From positions 36,161,408-36,225,407 of the forward strand of contig CM034599.1 of NCBI GenBank assembly GCA_020091685.1: a stretch of 64,000 nucleotides of DNA, given 5' to 3'. Shown in pieces: positions 23,694-35,208 of the stretch (its first letter is position 1; each line of letters opens with the position of its first letter). The stretch comes from Lutjanus erythropterus (lineage: Eukaryota; Chordata; Actinopteri; Lutjaniformes; Lutjanidae). The notes below the pieces were generated by a model. It saw only the letters and a program-made list of their open reading frames with translations, ran no database searches and was not told the DNA's origin. A program made the position numbers and the translations under genes.

Positions 23694-24026
23694 TGGGGAC
23701 ATGTCCGCTCTGCTGTCTTAGTGTCAAACACCACTATGACCTGAAATCACCCTGAAACATGGACGCTCCTTCTACCGGCTTTATTGGACATGTCCAGACA
23801 TGTTTGAGCCACCAGAGCCAGATGACGGTGACAGGATGATATTTTTCTACTTCTGTGTCAGGTTGTTGGAACTGAAGTGAGCTGAAGTGAACTGCTGGGC
23901 TGATTTGGACTGAGAGAGATGCTTAAAATATGTTGGTAACTGACCATTCCGGAGGGTGAGAGGGAGGCGGTGCTGTTCGTGTGTCAGTTTGTGGAGCTTA
24001 TATAGTGTCGGGGGACCATAGCTCCG
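23694..24026. repeat. left arm of a large inverted pair (partner 25881-26557)
   Basis: Its reverse complement matches 25881-26557 in collinear blocks: GGTCCCCCRACACTRTATAA, AATGGTCAGTTAC, AGTCCAAATCAGCCCAGCAG, GTTCACTTCAGCTCACTTCA and CAGGTCATAGTGGTGTTTGA. The partner is interrupted by about 385 bases. The spacing between arms is 1.85 kb. Confidence 0.8.
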
Positions 24027-24116
24027 GCTCGTCACCGACTCTCAGGTCCACCCAAAACAGTCCTGAACACAGAAATCAGAAATATCACCTTTTAAGATGA
24101 TATAGTGAACATGGCA

Positions 24117-24325
24117 AACAGTTGCTTATTTACATATCCAGCAATCAGGGAGCAGCAACTTTCATTTGGAGTTGTGTTTGTGTCTACTTGTTGAATACAA
24201 GTCCAATATACACTCTCTTTTTGCTCTGTTTTTGGTCTCCACCAACTCCTGAGGAAAATCCTGCATTTTAGCTGCTGAACGCACCTCTATGTTCACCAGC
24301 TAGTTTCTAAAGCCATTTTCACACA
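24117..24325 (+). repeat. second copy of the 7018-7240 repeat
   Basis: Same order of shared blocks as the copy at 7018-7240, on the same strand. Confidence 0.6.
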
Positions 24326-25880
24326 TGAACTATTGTATGGAGTTGCCCTTTGACACCAAACATGCAGCACACAACAGGAAATTGTCCGTATCCAATGTGT
24401 TTTCATGTTGGAAATTTCTCTGTATGGTCTCGGCAAGGGATGGCACCTGAGGTCTCATCCATAATGATGACCGTTTTTGCATTGATATCAATACTACATT
24501 TTTGTTGCGCCCTAAAAGTCAGTGATTTGAGTCATCAGTCTAGAATGCTGCGAGTCAAACCACATTTTGTCAGTGAAATGACTGCACTTTTTTTAGCTGC
24601 GTCATTTGAACCACAGCAATGCAGGAGCATCAGCGAGTCAGGCTGTAAGCTTTACAAACTGAGTCTCAGCCTCGCAGGTTACTGGCAGGCCGGGAAAGTA
24701 TGAAGCATCTACACATTGTGCAACAGCATCGACACGCCCACTTGCTCACTGTGAACTCTCAGTGACAGTGACCTGCCTTCCTGAAACAGGGGCTCACACA
24801 AACTTTGAGCTAGGGAGCAACATTTGCATTCGCACATACAGCTCCTCCAGGTAATATGTAGATAAGTGCAGAGTTTTTTACCCAGCCTGTTGTTGCGAAA
24901 AATGAATGTGTTATGAGTGAATCCAAACAGTGAAGCTGTGGGTTGGACAGCTAAACAATGAGCTCTGTAAAGCTGATTGGACCTGTGCATTGAGGTGATA
25001 ATTCTCTATAGGTTCTTCATTGCAAATGACACTTTTCACATTTGTCACATTCAATTTGATACTTTGTTATTATAGAAATGCGCATTAGAGCCACTTTAAG
25101 TAACCATGTTATGGTGTCTGCAGTACGCTGCAGCCATGTACACAAGAAACCTTGTTTCTGTTGCTATGCATTCTACAAGTCCTGCTACCAGGATGACTGC
25201 TCATTCCTTATAAATAAACAGAAAACTGAAACTGACACTAAGTAGCTAATACAACTCTAAATTAATGAGTTTGAACAGCCAAACAGTGTAAAAACCACTC
25301 TAAATAAGTGGTTTATAAAGGAAGGAAGCATTAGGAAGCACTGAGATTAAGTAAGCAATGGTTGCAAAATATATTAAGTTCAGAGGAAGGGGATGTGAAA
25401 AATTACTGACCTGTTGTCTGTAAACATGGGTTTAAGAGTGTGTTATAATTTGTTTCACTGTGGAGCAACTGAGGGAGCGAGGCTGATGTGTGGGTGGTCA
25501 ACAAACTTGGCTGAAAACATTGGCCGTGGAGGAACATGGCCATTGGCTGTCAACAGTCATGCATGTCTGTTTTGCTTTTTGTTTTTCCTCTTGATTTAGT
25601 TTCATGAGTAATAGTACCAGATGGTCAGTAAGAAATAGTTTAGAGGTTGATTGTAGCTATTTAAAACGTACCACAACTTTACAGCTTTTATTTAAAGGAC
25701 AGCTAAATTATATGTCTCAAAGATCATTTAATTACAAACCATTATTATACCAGTTATTTTCTTGAGCTGTTTACTTTCTATTAAAGTGCTACTCCACCAA
25801 TTTAGACATCAAGATCAGTCTTAAAGTCCATGTATACTTTTTCTTCTAAACACATTATATATGTCACATGTTAAACTGTG

Positions 25881-26557
25881 GAGCCATGGTCCCCCAACAC
25901 TGTATAAGCCCCATGAACCCACACATGTATGCCACCATCTCCCCCTTCCTAATGGTCAGTTACAAACAAAGAGCCAGACCTCTCTCCACAGTCCTCAGCA
26001 CTGGAGAAAGGTCTGGCTCCATGCATTCTGCTACAAGGGAAGAAATGCCCTGCCTTGTTTGAGTTTCTTTAAACCAATCATAAACTTCTTGGGGAGCGCT
26101 CAGCTCAGGATGCAGCGATGATGCTGCTGCAAAATAGTGTTGAGGGGGAGCTTGTTTTAGTGGAACTTATGCACAGCAGGAGGTGAGCCCTGGCATTAAA
26201 ATGACTACATCACTCCAAAAGACAAGAGACAAGGTAACAGCATGTTTAATGTTCACACCATTAGTCTGCAAGGTTCTAATTTGCCGTTTGTTTGCAGGTC
26301 AGAGATTATTCTTGTTTCCTGTGGATTTGCATGCATCTGGTGTGTCAGACTACCTCAGTCCAAATCAGCCCAGCAGTTCACTTCAGCTCACTTCAGTTCC
26401 AACAACCCAACACAGAAGAAAAAAAAAAACATCCTGTCACTGGTGGCTCGAACATGTCTGCACATGTCCAATAAAGCTGCCAGGCAGACTGTCCATGTTT
26501 GTCGTGTCCAGGTCATAGTGGTGTTTGACACTGAAACAGCAGTGCGGACGCACCCCC
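25881..26557. repeat. right arm of the inverted pair, with an insert
   Basis: Matches the reverse complement of 23694-24026. Homology breaks at about 25967 and resumes at about 26353. The insert starts with a self-complementary stretch (GAGCCAGACCTCTCTCC ... GGAGAAAGGTCTGGCTC, 25971-26022), so it is probably another mobile sequence. Confidence 0.75.
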
Positions 26558-28399
26558 ATAGTTTCAAAGCAGAGGGGACTGCTCAATTTTTCATGATTTT
26601 GGGATCTATTTTTATATACTTAGTGATTTTTTTTTATCATTCAAAACTGTAGTGTAGTGTCGGAAGTGCATTATGTTTGTTAATGAGAATAGAACTTGCT
26701 GTGAATGTTCATAAAAAATATCTATTTTTGTTTAGCAGATCAGTTTGAAATATTGCAGGGAGTAATGGCACAAGAAGGAGCAGCCACAGTGAGTTGTTAC
26801 ATGAAGAGCTGCAGGCGGCACGCTACACACCTCCAACTTCTGTGTGCAGCCTAAAATCAGATCACAGTCGCTCCAAGAATGATGGATAAAGGCCAACTAT
26901 TGCCTGACTTCTTTATTACGACAATCTTTTTTTTTATTTGCGGTTACAACCAGTAACTACCAGTGTAACCAAATCAAACAGGACTGAAATCTTTGAGATT
27001 GGCACTTTCAAACAAGACAGACTCCTCTTCAAACAAGTTAATTTTACTCTGAAGTGAACTGTGTAAAACTCTTAATTAGCCGTGCAGAACAGAGAAAACA
27101 CAGGATTTTAACAAGTAGATGCATCAACTGAGTTGGTTTTGTGGAATGCCCTGAGAGGCAGACTGATACACGTTAAAATCAACCCTCTATGAAATTATAC
27201 TGTATGTTAAGCAATATTACAGGTCTGTGCAGCGATGACCTCACACTGCTTCATCTGTAGCGCTTCTGTTATCAGTTTATGTTACAGAAGAAGATGTACT
27301 GCCAAACCACCAGTGCCTCATGTATGTCTGAGCAGCCACCGCGTCTGATCTCTAAAATCTAAGCGTGTGGTACCTGCGAGGGGAGTTTCGCAAGACGGTG
27401 CGCCGCAGTGCTGGGCTGCCTGTGATGACTTGCCTGGGTGCACTGCCCTCGCCATGACTAATGCAGGCAATTTGTGACATTTGGATGCAGACGAGGAGGA
27501 GAAGTAAAGCGAGAAGAAAACATGCGGCAGTTACTGTAGCTTAATGATGCTTCTGTGTGCTGGAAGGCTGAGGCCAAAATACCTCTCACATAACTCATAC
27601 CTCATGCTGGGGAGGCAGCATTACTGCTCAGCAGGAGGGGAGAGCGAACGCTTATCTGGCCCACAGAGTCCAGAGTCCAACTCCGAGACAGCTCATTGTA
27701 GGTTTCAAAATGTCAAGAAGCTGCATCCCACACTGATATATTTCTGTTTGCCCAAAGTTAACAGCACATTCTTTCATACTTTGTCTGTTCATAAATAGTT
27801 CAACTAACCACTGCAAATTTGGAATGGAAAATAAGAGCTTTTTTGTGGCAACACCCCTGGTTCATAGTGGATGAGCGCGACCGTAGAGATAAAGCACAGA
27901 GGAAACCTCAGCGTGCTGCTTCTTCAGCTCTCATCACACATTCACCCACATATTTTCTGTCTGCAAGCCAGAAATGACAGATTGATTTGTGTCAAGCAGA
28001 ATGGAAAAACCAACAAACACCGCTTTGCATTTCTCTTGCACATGTCCCATCAAATACGTCGTGCGAGATTTGCTTATCTGCAATTCTGCAAAAACCGCAT
28101 GACCCAGAGAGCGCGCGATGCCAAGCCACTTTAAATACGCGCACCACTTCTTCAGCTTGCAGATATCTAAATCCTGAGCCAACCTTCCCCTTTGGGTGCT
28201 GGCAATGTCCGCAGTAGTTATAAAGCTTGTTTGCTAAAATGGCTTCATCATGATTAAATAGTTGCTCTCTAACCTGCCAGCCAGAAGTCAATGAGAAAAC
28301 CATCATGAATAATCTTCTCAAAAGACATTGAGGACTAAAAAGTGAGACATCACACTGAAGAAAGTGCAGTGACTGTATGTATGAGGTTGGAATAGGGGG

Positions 28400-28570
28400 G
28401 CTTTAGTTAAAAGTCATCCATCTGTGTATAATTACTACATGGACTTGATTTCAGCTCCAGCAAGGCTCCATTCATCATCATAATTTATGGTATTAATTTA
28501 CAATTGTGTAATTATCTTCCATTCACTCAGTGTGAGTCCTAATCAGCCAAAGGATTCAAAAGTTTCAAGC
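28400..28570. promoter_or_regulatory. candidate regulatory island with homeodomain-like cores
   Basis: Unique stretch with several TAAT/ATTA cores (CATAATTTATGG, TATTAATTTAC, TGTAATTATC) and a CAGCCAAAGG box. No repeat copies seen. Function inferred only. Confidence 0.22.
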
Positions 28571-28954
28571 TGCACTTGGTGACTTTTGCACTTTGGTCGA
28601 TCCAAATGCTATTGAGAGGAAAGTACTGTGGAAAAAAATGTCCTCTTTAGCATCCAGAACTGCAGCAAGGTGTCATCAGATGTCTTCTAACATCACAGTC
28701 TGGCCCATCAACCAGGCTGGTCTGTGATTCTTTGTATAACTTTGGGACACCAAGGGAAAACTTCTGTTGGGGAATCCAAATTTCTCTGGACAGAGCAGCT
28801 GTTTTTTTCTGCTGTTAGGGCCTGGTTTCTTTAGCATTATAATCTCAAAATGGTCAAACCAAAATTAACTGGAATTTTTGTAAATGGTGGATTTACTTGT
28901 GGAGAAGAAAAATTATGAGGTGCTTTGGCATCCACTCTAAGCATTGTGCTACTG

Positions 28955-29196
28955 TTATGTTCTCTTTCTCTCTCAAACCAACCGGTCGCAGCCACCCACC
29001 CTGAGCCTGGCTCAGTCTTTGCCTGATAAAAGGACGTTTTTCTCAGCACTCTCACCTAGTGCTTGCTCATGGTAGCAAATGAATGGTCTCTTAAAATAAA
29101 ACTTTGAAGAGTACAGTCTAGTCATGCTCTATATGAAAAGTGCATTGAGATAACTTCTGTTATCATTTGGCGCCATATAAATAAAACTGACTTGAC
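28955..29196 (+). mobile_element. LINE/SINE 3' tail, L2-like
   Basis: Contains CACCCTGAGCCTGGCTC, a TTTTTCTCAGCACT stretch, CCTAGTGCTTGCTCATGG, and the ending TTTGGCGCCATATAAATAAA-ACTGACTTGAC. This closely resembles the conserved 3' end shared by fish L2-type LINEs and their SINEs. No coding part is attached. Confidence 0.65.
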
Positions 29197-29449
29197 AGCA
29201 CAACTTTGACCTGCAAATTTGCACTGTTAATCATTGCAAATCATAGTGACAGTGCTGACCTTTGAGGAAGTCTCTGAAAACAGAGGGCAGTTGTGTTGCA
29301 CCACTGAATTTAATGGTAACTCTTGTATGTTAGCATGAATTCACGCTGTGACCGGCCAGTTTGATTCTACTTCCACTGACTTTGTATACAATTGCACAGC
29401 CTCTAACATTCACTTTTTGTTTTGTCACTCAGTAAGAAGTACCACAAAG

Positions 29450-29900
29450 AGTAAGGGTGGCCAATATCACAAAGTTTGGTTTCGATACAGCACAAAGTAA
29501 TTTAGAATCACCAATATCAATACAATACTTTTTATTATCATTAATTATGCGGTGAAAGCATCATCAATAGCATAATCTGCATAAATATATCATGAACCCT
29601 TTCACAGTTACACCAAAGGTTATTAGCCTCAGTTATCGGCCATTTTCACATTTCAGCTTTGAGGTCTATATTTCTTTTCAGTTCCATTAAAAAAATCATT
29701 TAGATAACAGGTTTAAATGGGCTAAATACATTATTGGAATTTCTGAATATACATGTAACTGGTCTAATGGCAACGACAGTTTTAAAATGCAGCATGAAGT
29801 AATGCTGGAAATGTAATTTGACTAAAATATTAACTTAACTACTATAAACTATGAAAAAACGCTTCTCTCTTCTTTACCGTTGCAGCTGAAAGTTCTCTTT
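29450..29900. repeat. degenerate dispersed repeat with ACCAATATCAATAC words
   Basis: Resembles parts of 12598-13014 and 43420-43900 in its alternating CCAATATC/CAATAC words. Boundaries unclear. Confidence 0.35.
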
Positions 29901-30169
29901 CTTGTGGTGTTTCGTTGAAAGTTTTGTAGCAAACAGCCATCATACTACATGCATTTTTGTCCACAGCTGTGATCTCAATGTGATGGATTTAACTGGTCAG
30001 GGTGCGCACCACGGCGCGCTCTGCATGCATGATGCGCATGTTTTTTGAGTGCACACAGACACAGACAGCAATGGAACAAAGAGCACATGCACTACACAAC
30101 TGAAGCTTGTTTGCACAGAAAGGTCTGCTCTTTGATGAAACTGAAACTGATCCCTTTGGTATTGATCGT

Positions 30170-30882
30170 AATGACGAGTGGAATCCTGACCCGTCCCAAC
30201 CTGTTAATATCAGTCCTGTGACGCGACCTGTGATTAAACACACAGGCTACACAGTCACTCACTTGTCACTTATCACTCACTTGTTTCTGGGAAAACTGCC
30301 TGTCAGTTGGTGCAGCACTTGTGCTCCTCCAGCTGTTGATGTGTTTCCTCGGTGACGATGTCACTAGCTTGCAGCTATTAAACTCCCCCCCTTTTTTTTG
30401 CACTTTTTACAAGCATTGTAAATTCACTGACATAGTTATTCTCACAGCGTCTGATCACACCTAATTTCTCCCAAACATCTGACTTGGCCTTTGATGATAT
30501 TGTCCACAGCTCGGTATCCTCCACGGTCTGTTTTTGCCGTCATGTCATCCATTTTGATATCAGTCAGCCTACATCACTGTCAGATTAGTGATGTCCGATT
30601 TTTTGGCTGCTTGTGAATTTAGGGATCAAAGGTTGTGCCATAGGCTTTCAAAATAAAAAAAAAACAATTCATGCAGCAGCTGATTAATCTTGATATTAGT
30701 AGCTGATTTAGATTTGATAAATATTGCACAACCATTTTTATTTCTGATTTTTCCAGAAAATGTTTTTTTTTCTCATGCACTGTCCATCTGCTTCTACTTC
30801 TTTTTTTTTTACCTGTGCCTGTACTGGTGAATTTTTATCTTTAACTTTACCCGTTGGTTACCTCACTGGGTGCAGGACTCTG
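30170..30882. mobile_element. hAT-type element, copy A (relative at 34446-35208)
   Basis: Collinear with 34446-35208: CCTGTGACSCGACC, TTAAACAYACA, GTGCTCCTSCAGCTGT, GCAGCTATYAAA and the right end TGCAGGACTCTG. The left end is diverged or lost, so the start is approximate. Confidence 0.65.
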
Positions 30883-32559
30883 AGTTGTGTAAAGAATGAA
30901 GCAAGAGTGACAAGAGACCAGCTCAAACCCTGCTCACTTTCACAGCTCTGCACACCTGACCGATTGATGTTAGGAGTGGGTGAATTTGTCAGAGTTTTGA
31001 TTTCAGGAAGTTGCAAAACTTGCTGAAAGCAACCTCCTCAGTTCCAGCATTGGAAAAGTGTTGTAGTAGGACGGTTCAGGTGCTGTTTGACAATCACACA
31101 GCTACTTTGTTTGAAGCATAGTAGCCCCTTTACAGCCTCTTACTTAGCACTAATGGAATGCTCTTGCAATCTTTAAGTGTTGTGACATGTGACATGATTT
31201 CCATGGCTATGATGTAGGCTTATAGAATGAGTTTATTTTTACATGTTAAATAAAGCTTTAACACTCTTTTCCATTTCATGCTGTAACAATTCCACTTTGA
31301 CTCCACATCTAAACATTGTGACTCAGGAAAAGTATTTACAGCTGAGATGGAGATGGATCGCACTCTGGAGGTGCTTTACGGGGCCCTTTTAGCAACTTTC
31401 CATCTTTGCAGCGCTCTCTCAAGGTAGGTAAAGTGCTTGAGTGAAAGCAGTCGAGGACCTCTCGAGCGAGCTGGGCACGCTGCACCGTGGACACAGAGAT
31501 GGGCTCTGTGGCACCCGGCTCTCCCATACACTCACACACCGGCCCTCCAGGCTCTCCCATGATGCATGCTGTCCGTTTGACACAAAGCAGGGCTCACAGG
31601 GTGTTCTGGCTAACATTAACATGCATAAACATTACAATTAATGAGCCTTTTGTGACAGGGCGAGCTAAATGCCCCCCACCCCGCCCCTCTCCAAAACAAA
31701 TTTAGAGCCATTTTTCACGCGATCGATTATGTTGGGTAATGCTGCAACTGCAATGCGCGACGGTAAACAAACCCAGCTGCACTCCCCCTCCTCCATCTCC
31801 ATCACACACACACACAGGCCTCAGCTACTCTGCTTCCTACCCAAATAGAGCCTGTGTGGGGCCTTTTCTTCTTCCCACTCTCACTTAAGAAATGGAAACT
31901 GCCCATACTGTGGTCACTGAGAATAGCCAATAGCTTTTCAAATGCAAAGAAAGCCCTGCATCATTACTACTGGTGCTGCAGCTCACATGCTGATTCATGT
32001 AAGACAATCACACGTCAGTGAAGCCACAAATTGCAATTACGAGCTACACATTAGATTAGATTCAATTCAACTTAAATGATCCGTTCAGTTGTTGCAGCAT
32101 TCAGTAAAAGTAAGTGAAAGCAAGGTAGGAACAGCCGCAGTGGAGGGCATTAAACCTGCCCAGTGAGTGAGTGAATGTGAGTGTGAGTGTGTGCCAGTGG
32201 GTTTAACTGCTGTTTATCATGAGCTGCTGCCCATAGCCGGGGTGATGCAGGCCAAATGCATCATTCTTGTTGTAGACCCAAACAGGAACCCTTCCAGTTG
32301 CCCCCCCCCTCCCCCCGCCAAAACCGACCCCAGTGTGGGTTCAGCAAGAACCAACTGCAGTTAATCAGGAAAGCATGTTGCCCTGAGTTCAGCCGTCCTC
32401 CACGACTGGAGCTTCTCTGCACCACTCCACCCTGTCCCCTAAAGACACGGTAATTGGGAATGTGTCAAATTCATAACTCACTTAAACCCCCCTATCTTTG
32501 CAATTTTATTCATGTCATGCAACACAAACTTGTACTGGACTCAACTTTTGGGGGTAGCA

Positions 32560-33250
32560 ATGCTTCAAATGCTTAAAGAAGTTGTGAGGTCTAGCATGCT
32601 AGCTAGCAGTGCGTTTAAGGTTACATCCATGTTATTACAATAGCGTTTTAAAACAAAAATGATCTCCAGCTTTTTGGCATCATTTCAGGAATGATCTCCC
32701 TCTATTACTAACACGCCTGGAAACACATATCATATGATCATTTACATACACTAGACATGCACCAGGAAGTAGTCATAATCCAGGACAACAGTATAAAAAT
32801 GATGAGACAGAGAAATGTGACTGCTCTTCACATAAGCCTCCTGGATAAGATTTAATATATAAATTAAAACATTGTCAATAGCATTGTGTGTCTTGTATTT
32901 CTTTACCATCATTGCATTTTCAGTGTCTGTTTGTGTCTGAAAATGGTGGCTGAACACACTAACAACAGGCTAACCAAAGCTAGCAGCTAGCATAGAGTAG
33001 CAAACTTGTAGTACTATGTGCATACAACAAACCATTAGCTCCATTAGCCGTGTTGTGTCCACACAGCGGCTGTCAACGGCTCAAAACTGCCGCAGTCAGA
33101 CCCAGTAAGTCCAAAAGTAATGCTGAACTGTAGATCAGTTGTTGGCCAGTTGTTCACCTTCACACAAAATGAATGAATGTCTGTTTTGTTAGTAAAACAG
33201 CGCCAAATAATGCTCACTGGCTGCTGTAGTTGTTGACTTAGCTGAGACTC
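32560..33250. repeat. possible DNA-element remnant rich in GCTAGC words
   Basis: GCATGCTAGCTAGCAG near 32600 and AGCTAGCAGCTAGCATAG near 32980 suggest an old element with inverted GCTAGC-rich sections. Ends are not recognisable. Confidence 0.25.
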
Positions 33251-34154
33251 CAGCGCGAGGTCATCAAGGCATAGATTTAAAAAAAATAGACATCCAGAGA
33301 CCTAAAATATTAAAAGAACATTAAACCTAAAAGTAAATAAAAGTGCAACCAGCCTATATGCTCATGAATCAGGTGACTGATAAGACTCAATCAGGAAGCA
33401 TATGTGCATGTTTACTTCATCGTTTCCAAAAGTCTGTGTTTCTACCCGTCAGACTGAAACACAACCCCGAAGTTTGAAAACTCAAACTCAGCCATGTCTT
33501 GGACCGCTTATTTCGCTCATGATATGTCTTAACCACACCATATGTGCATGTTAATAAGGTTAAAAACTTGATGATCATTGGAGTTGAGCAACAACAAAAC
33601 CATATATCACAGCCAACATCTGAGGAAGAGTGGCTCACCGCCTGCTTCCTCTGCTGGGTCTGGTTAAGCCTCTGTTCAGTTCTCTCTTTTCTATGATTAT
33701 CTCTACAGCCAAAATTCAGTTGTTCTTATTTACATATTTTCCTGTTTTCTGTTGTCAGACAACCAAGCAAGAATGAAATTGTCATTTGATCGCTCCTCAT
33801 AAATTGTACTTGTTGACAAGTCAGTAATTTCCAGTCTGCTGCACTGTGGTAGTGATCAAATGATTATTTTATTATCATGTTATTTGACGGAACTAATCTG
33901 ATCTGGTTTCCATTTGTTGTCCATTTGTAGCAGACGTGTTGGTATTGGTACTGGTTAGACTTGATATTCATGACTTGAGACTTCACTTAGACTTGAGACA
34001 AATGACTCAATTTTTTTTCTGAACATCTTTTATTTTTTTTTAGATATTATGAAATTGCATTTTGTTTTTGAAACATGACTGGGTGATTCCTAGTACAATG
34101 CGCGTAACCTAGACAATCCAGGCATACCAGCAGAAGCCCATGCACAAGGCAGCT

Positions 34155-34329
34155 ATGCTGGAGTGGGCTAGTCCAAAAATAAGAACATTTGGATTGAAGG
34201 ATTATGTTTTCAATGATGGTAGTAAGAAGAGAACAGTGGTATGCAAAGTCTGCGGCTCAAAAAATCAGTGATACGGCCACTACCACATCCAACCTCATCT
34301 TTCACTACAAACCCCACAAAGAAAGGTAT
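34155..34329 (+). pseudogene. hAT transposase BED zinc-finger exon relic, frameshifted
   Basis: From the ATG at 34155 the frame reads MLEWASPKIRTFG, then KDYVFNDGSKKRTVVCKVCG; after one extra A in the run at 34258-34264 it continues as ISDTATTTSNLIFHYKPHKE. This is the BED pattern Cys-x2-Cys ... SNL-x3-His-x3-His found at the N-terminus of hAT transposases. The catalytic domain is absent. Confidence 0.7.
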
Positions 34330-34445
34330 GCAAATGTGAGCAGCTTTCATAATCCTGCTCTCCACTGATGTTTATTTTGGAGGCTTGTTATTGTTAATGC
34401 CACAAAATGTCAAGTATAAGTAAGATTAATAAGATGTGAGCAGGC

Positions 34446-35208
34446 CAGAGTCCTGCATGGGTCCGGTTTTGCAAACCAGGATTGACCTGTTACCTGTAAT
34501 TATCCCCAAGTCAAATCTGTACCCACCTGGAACCGTTAATATAAGCCCTGTGACCCGACCCGCACCCGTTATTAAACATACATATGCAGTCACTCACCTG
34601 TGTTCTCAACCTGCACAGTGCTTGTGCTCCTGCAGCTGTCGACGTCTTTCCATAGTGACAGCTAGCCTAGTTTGCAGCTATCAAAAGCTAAAACTTTTTA
34701 CAAGGCAAAGTCACTGACAACATTATGCTCACAATCTTTGAGTGCACCAAAATTCTTCCAAATGTACAACTTGGACTTCAATAAGGTTTTGCCCACAATT
34801 TGGCATCTGGTATTTGGCTATTTTTGCCTCTCTGTCATCTATTTTAGCCAGCAGCTAGCCTTCATCACTGTCACATCGAACAGTGACTTCCCACTGTTTG
34901 GCAGGGTGTGGGGTCAAAGGTTGCCTCGTAGGCTTTCACAATAAAATCCTGCCGGCTGATTAGGCTTGATATTACTGTGTTAAAAATACTGCATAATCAT
35001 TATCATGTCTGATTTCACCAGGGAAAAACGTAATATTATATTGTATCATTATATTATTATGTTCACCTGCTGCCTGCCAGTAATTAGTCCATTTTTACCC
35101 ATGCCTGCACCCACAAATTTATTTAAATATATTTTTTACCTTTTACACAACATTTTTGCGGGTCACCTGCCAGGTACCCATGGGTATCTGACCTGGTGGA
35201 GGACTCTA
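34446..35208. mobile_element. hAT-type element, copy B, with 8-bp target duplication
   Basis: Starts CAGAGTCCTGCATGGGTCC and ends TGGTGGAGGACTCTA (the last base is G in copy A). It is flanked by GAGCAGGC (34438-34445) and CAGCAGGC (35209-35216), 7 of 8 matching. No transposase is seen. It sits within the BED-containing element. Confidence 0.8.

Noticed and set aside
25861-26652. Overlapping open frames of 60-136 codons
   Set aside because: They lie in a repeat that also occurs inverted at 23694-24026, start at non-ATG or random codons, and show no domain.
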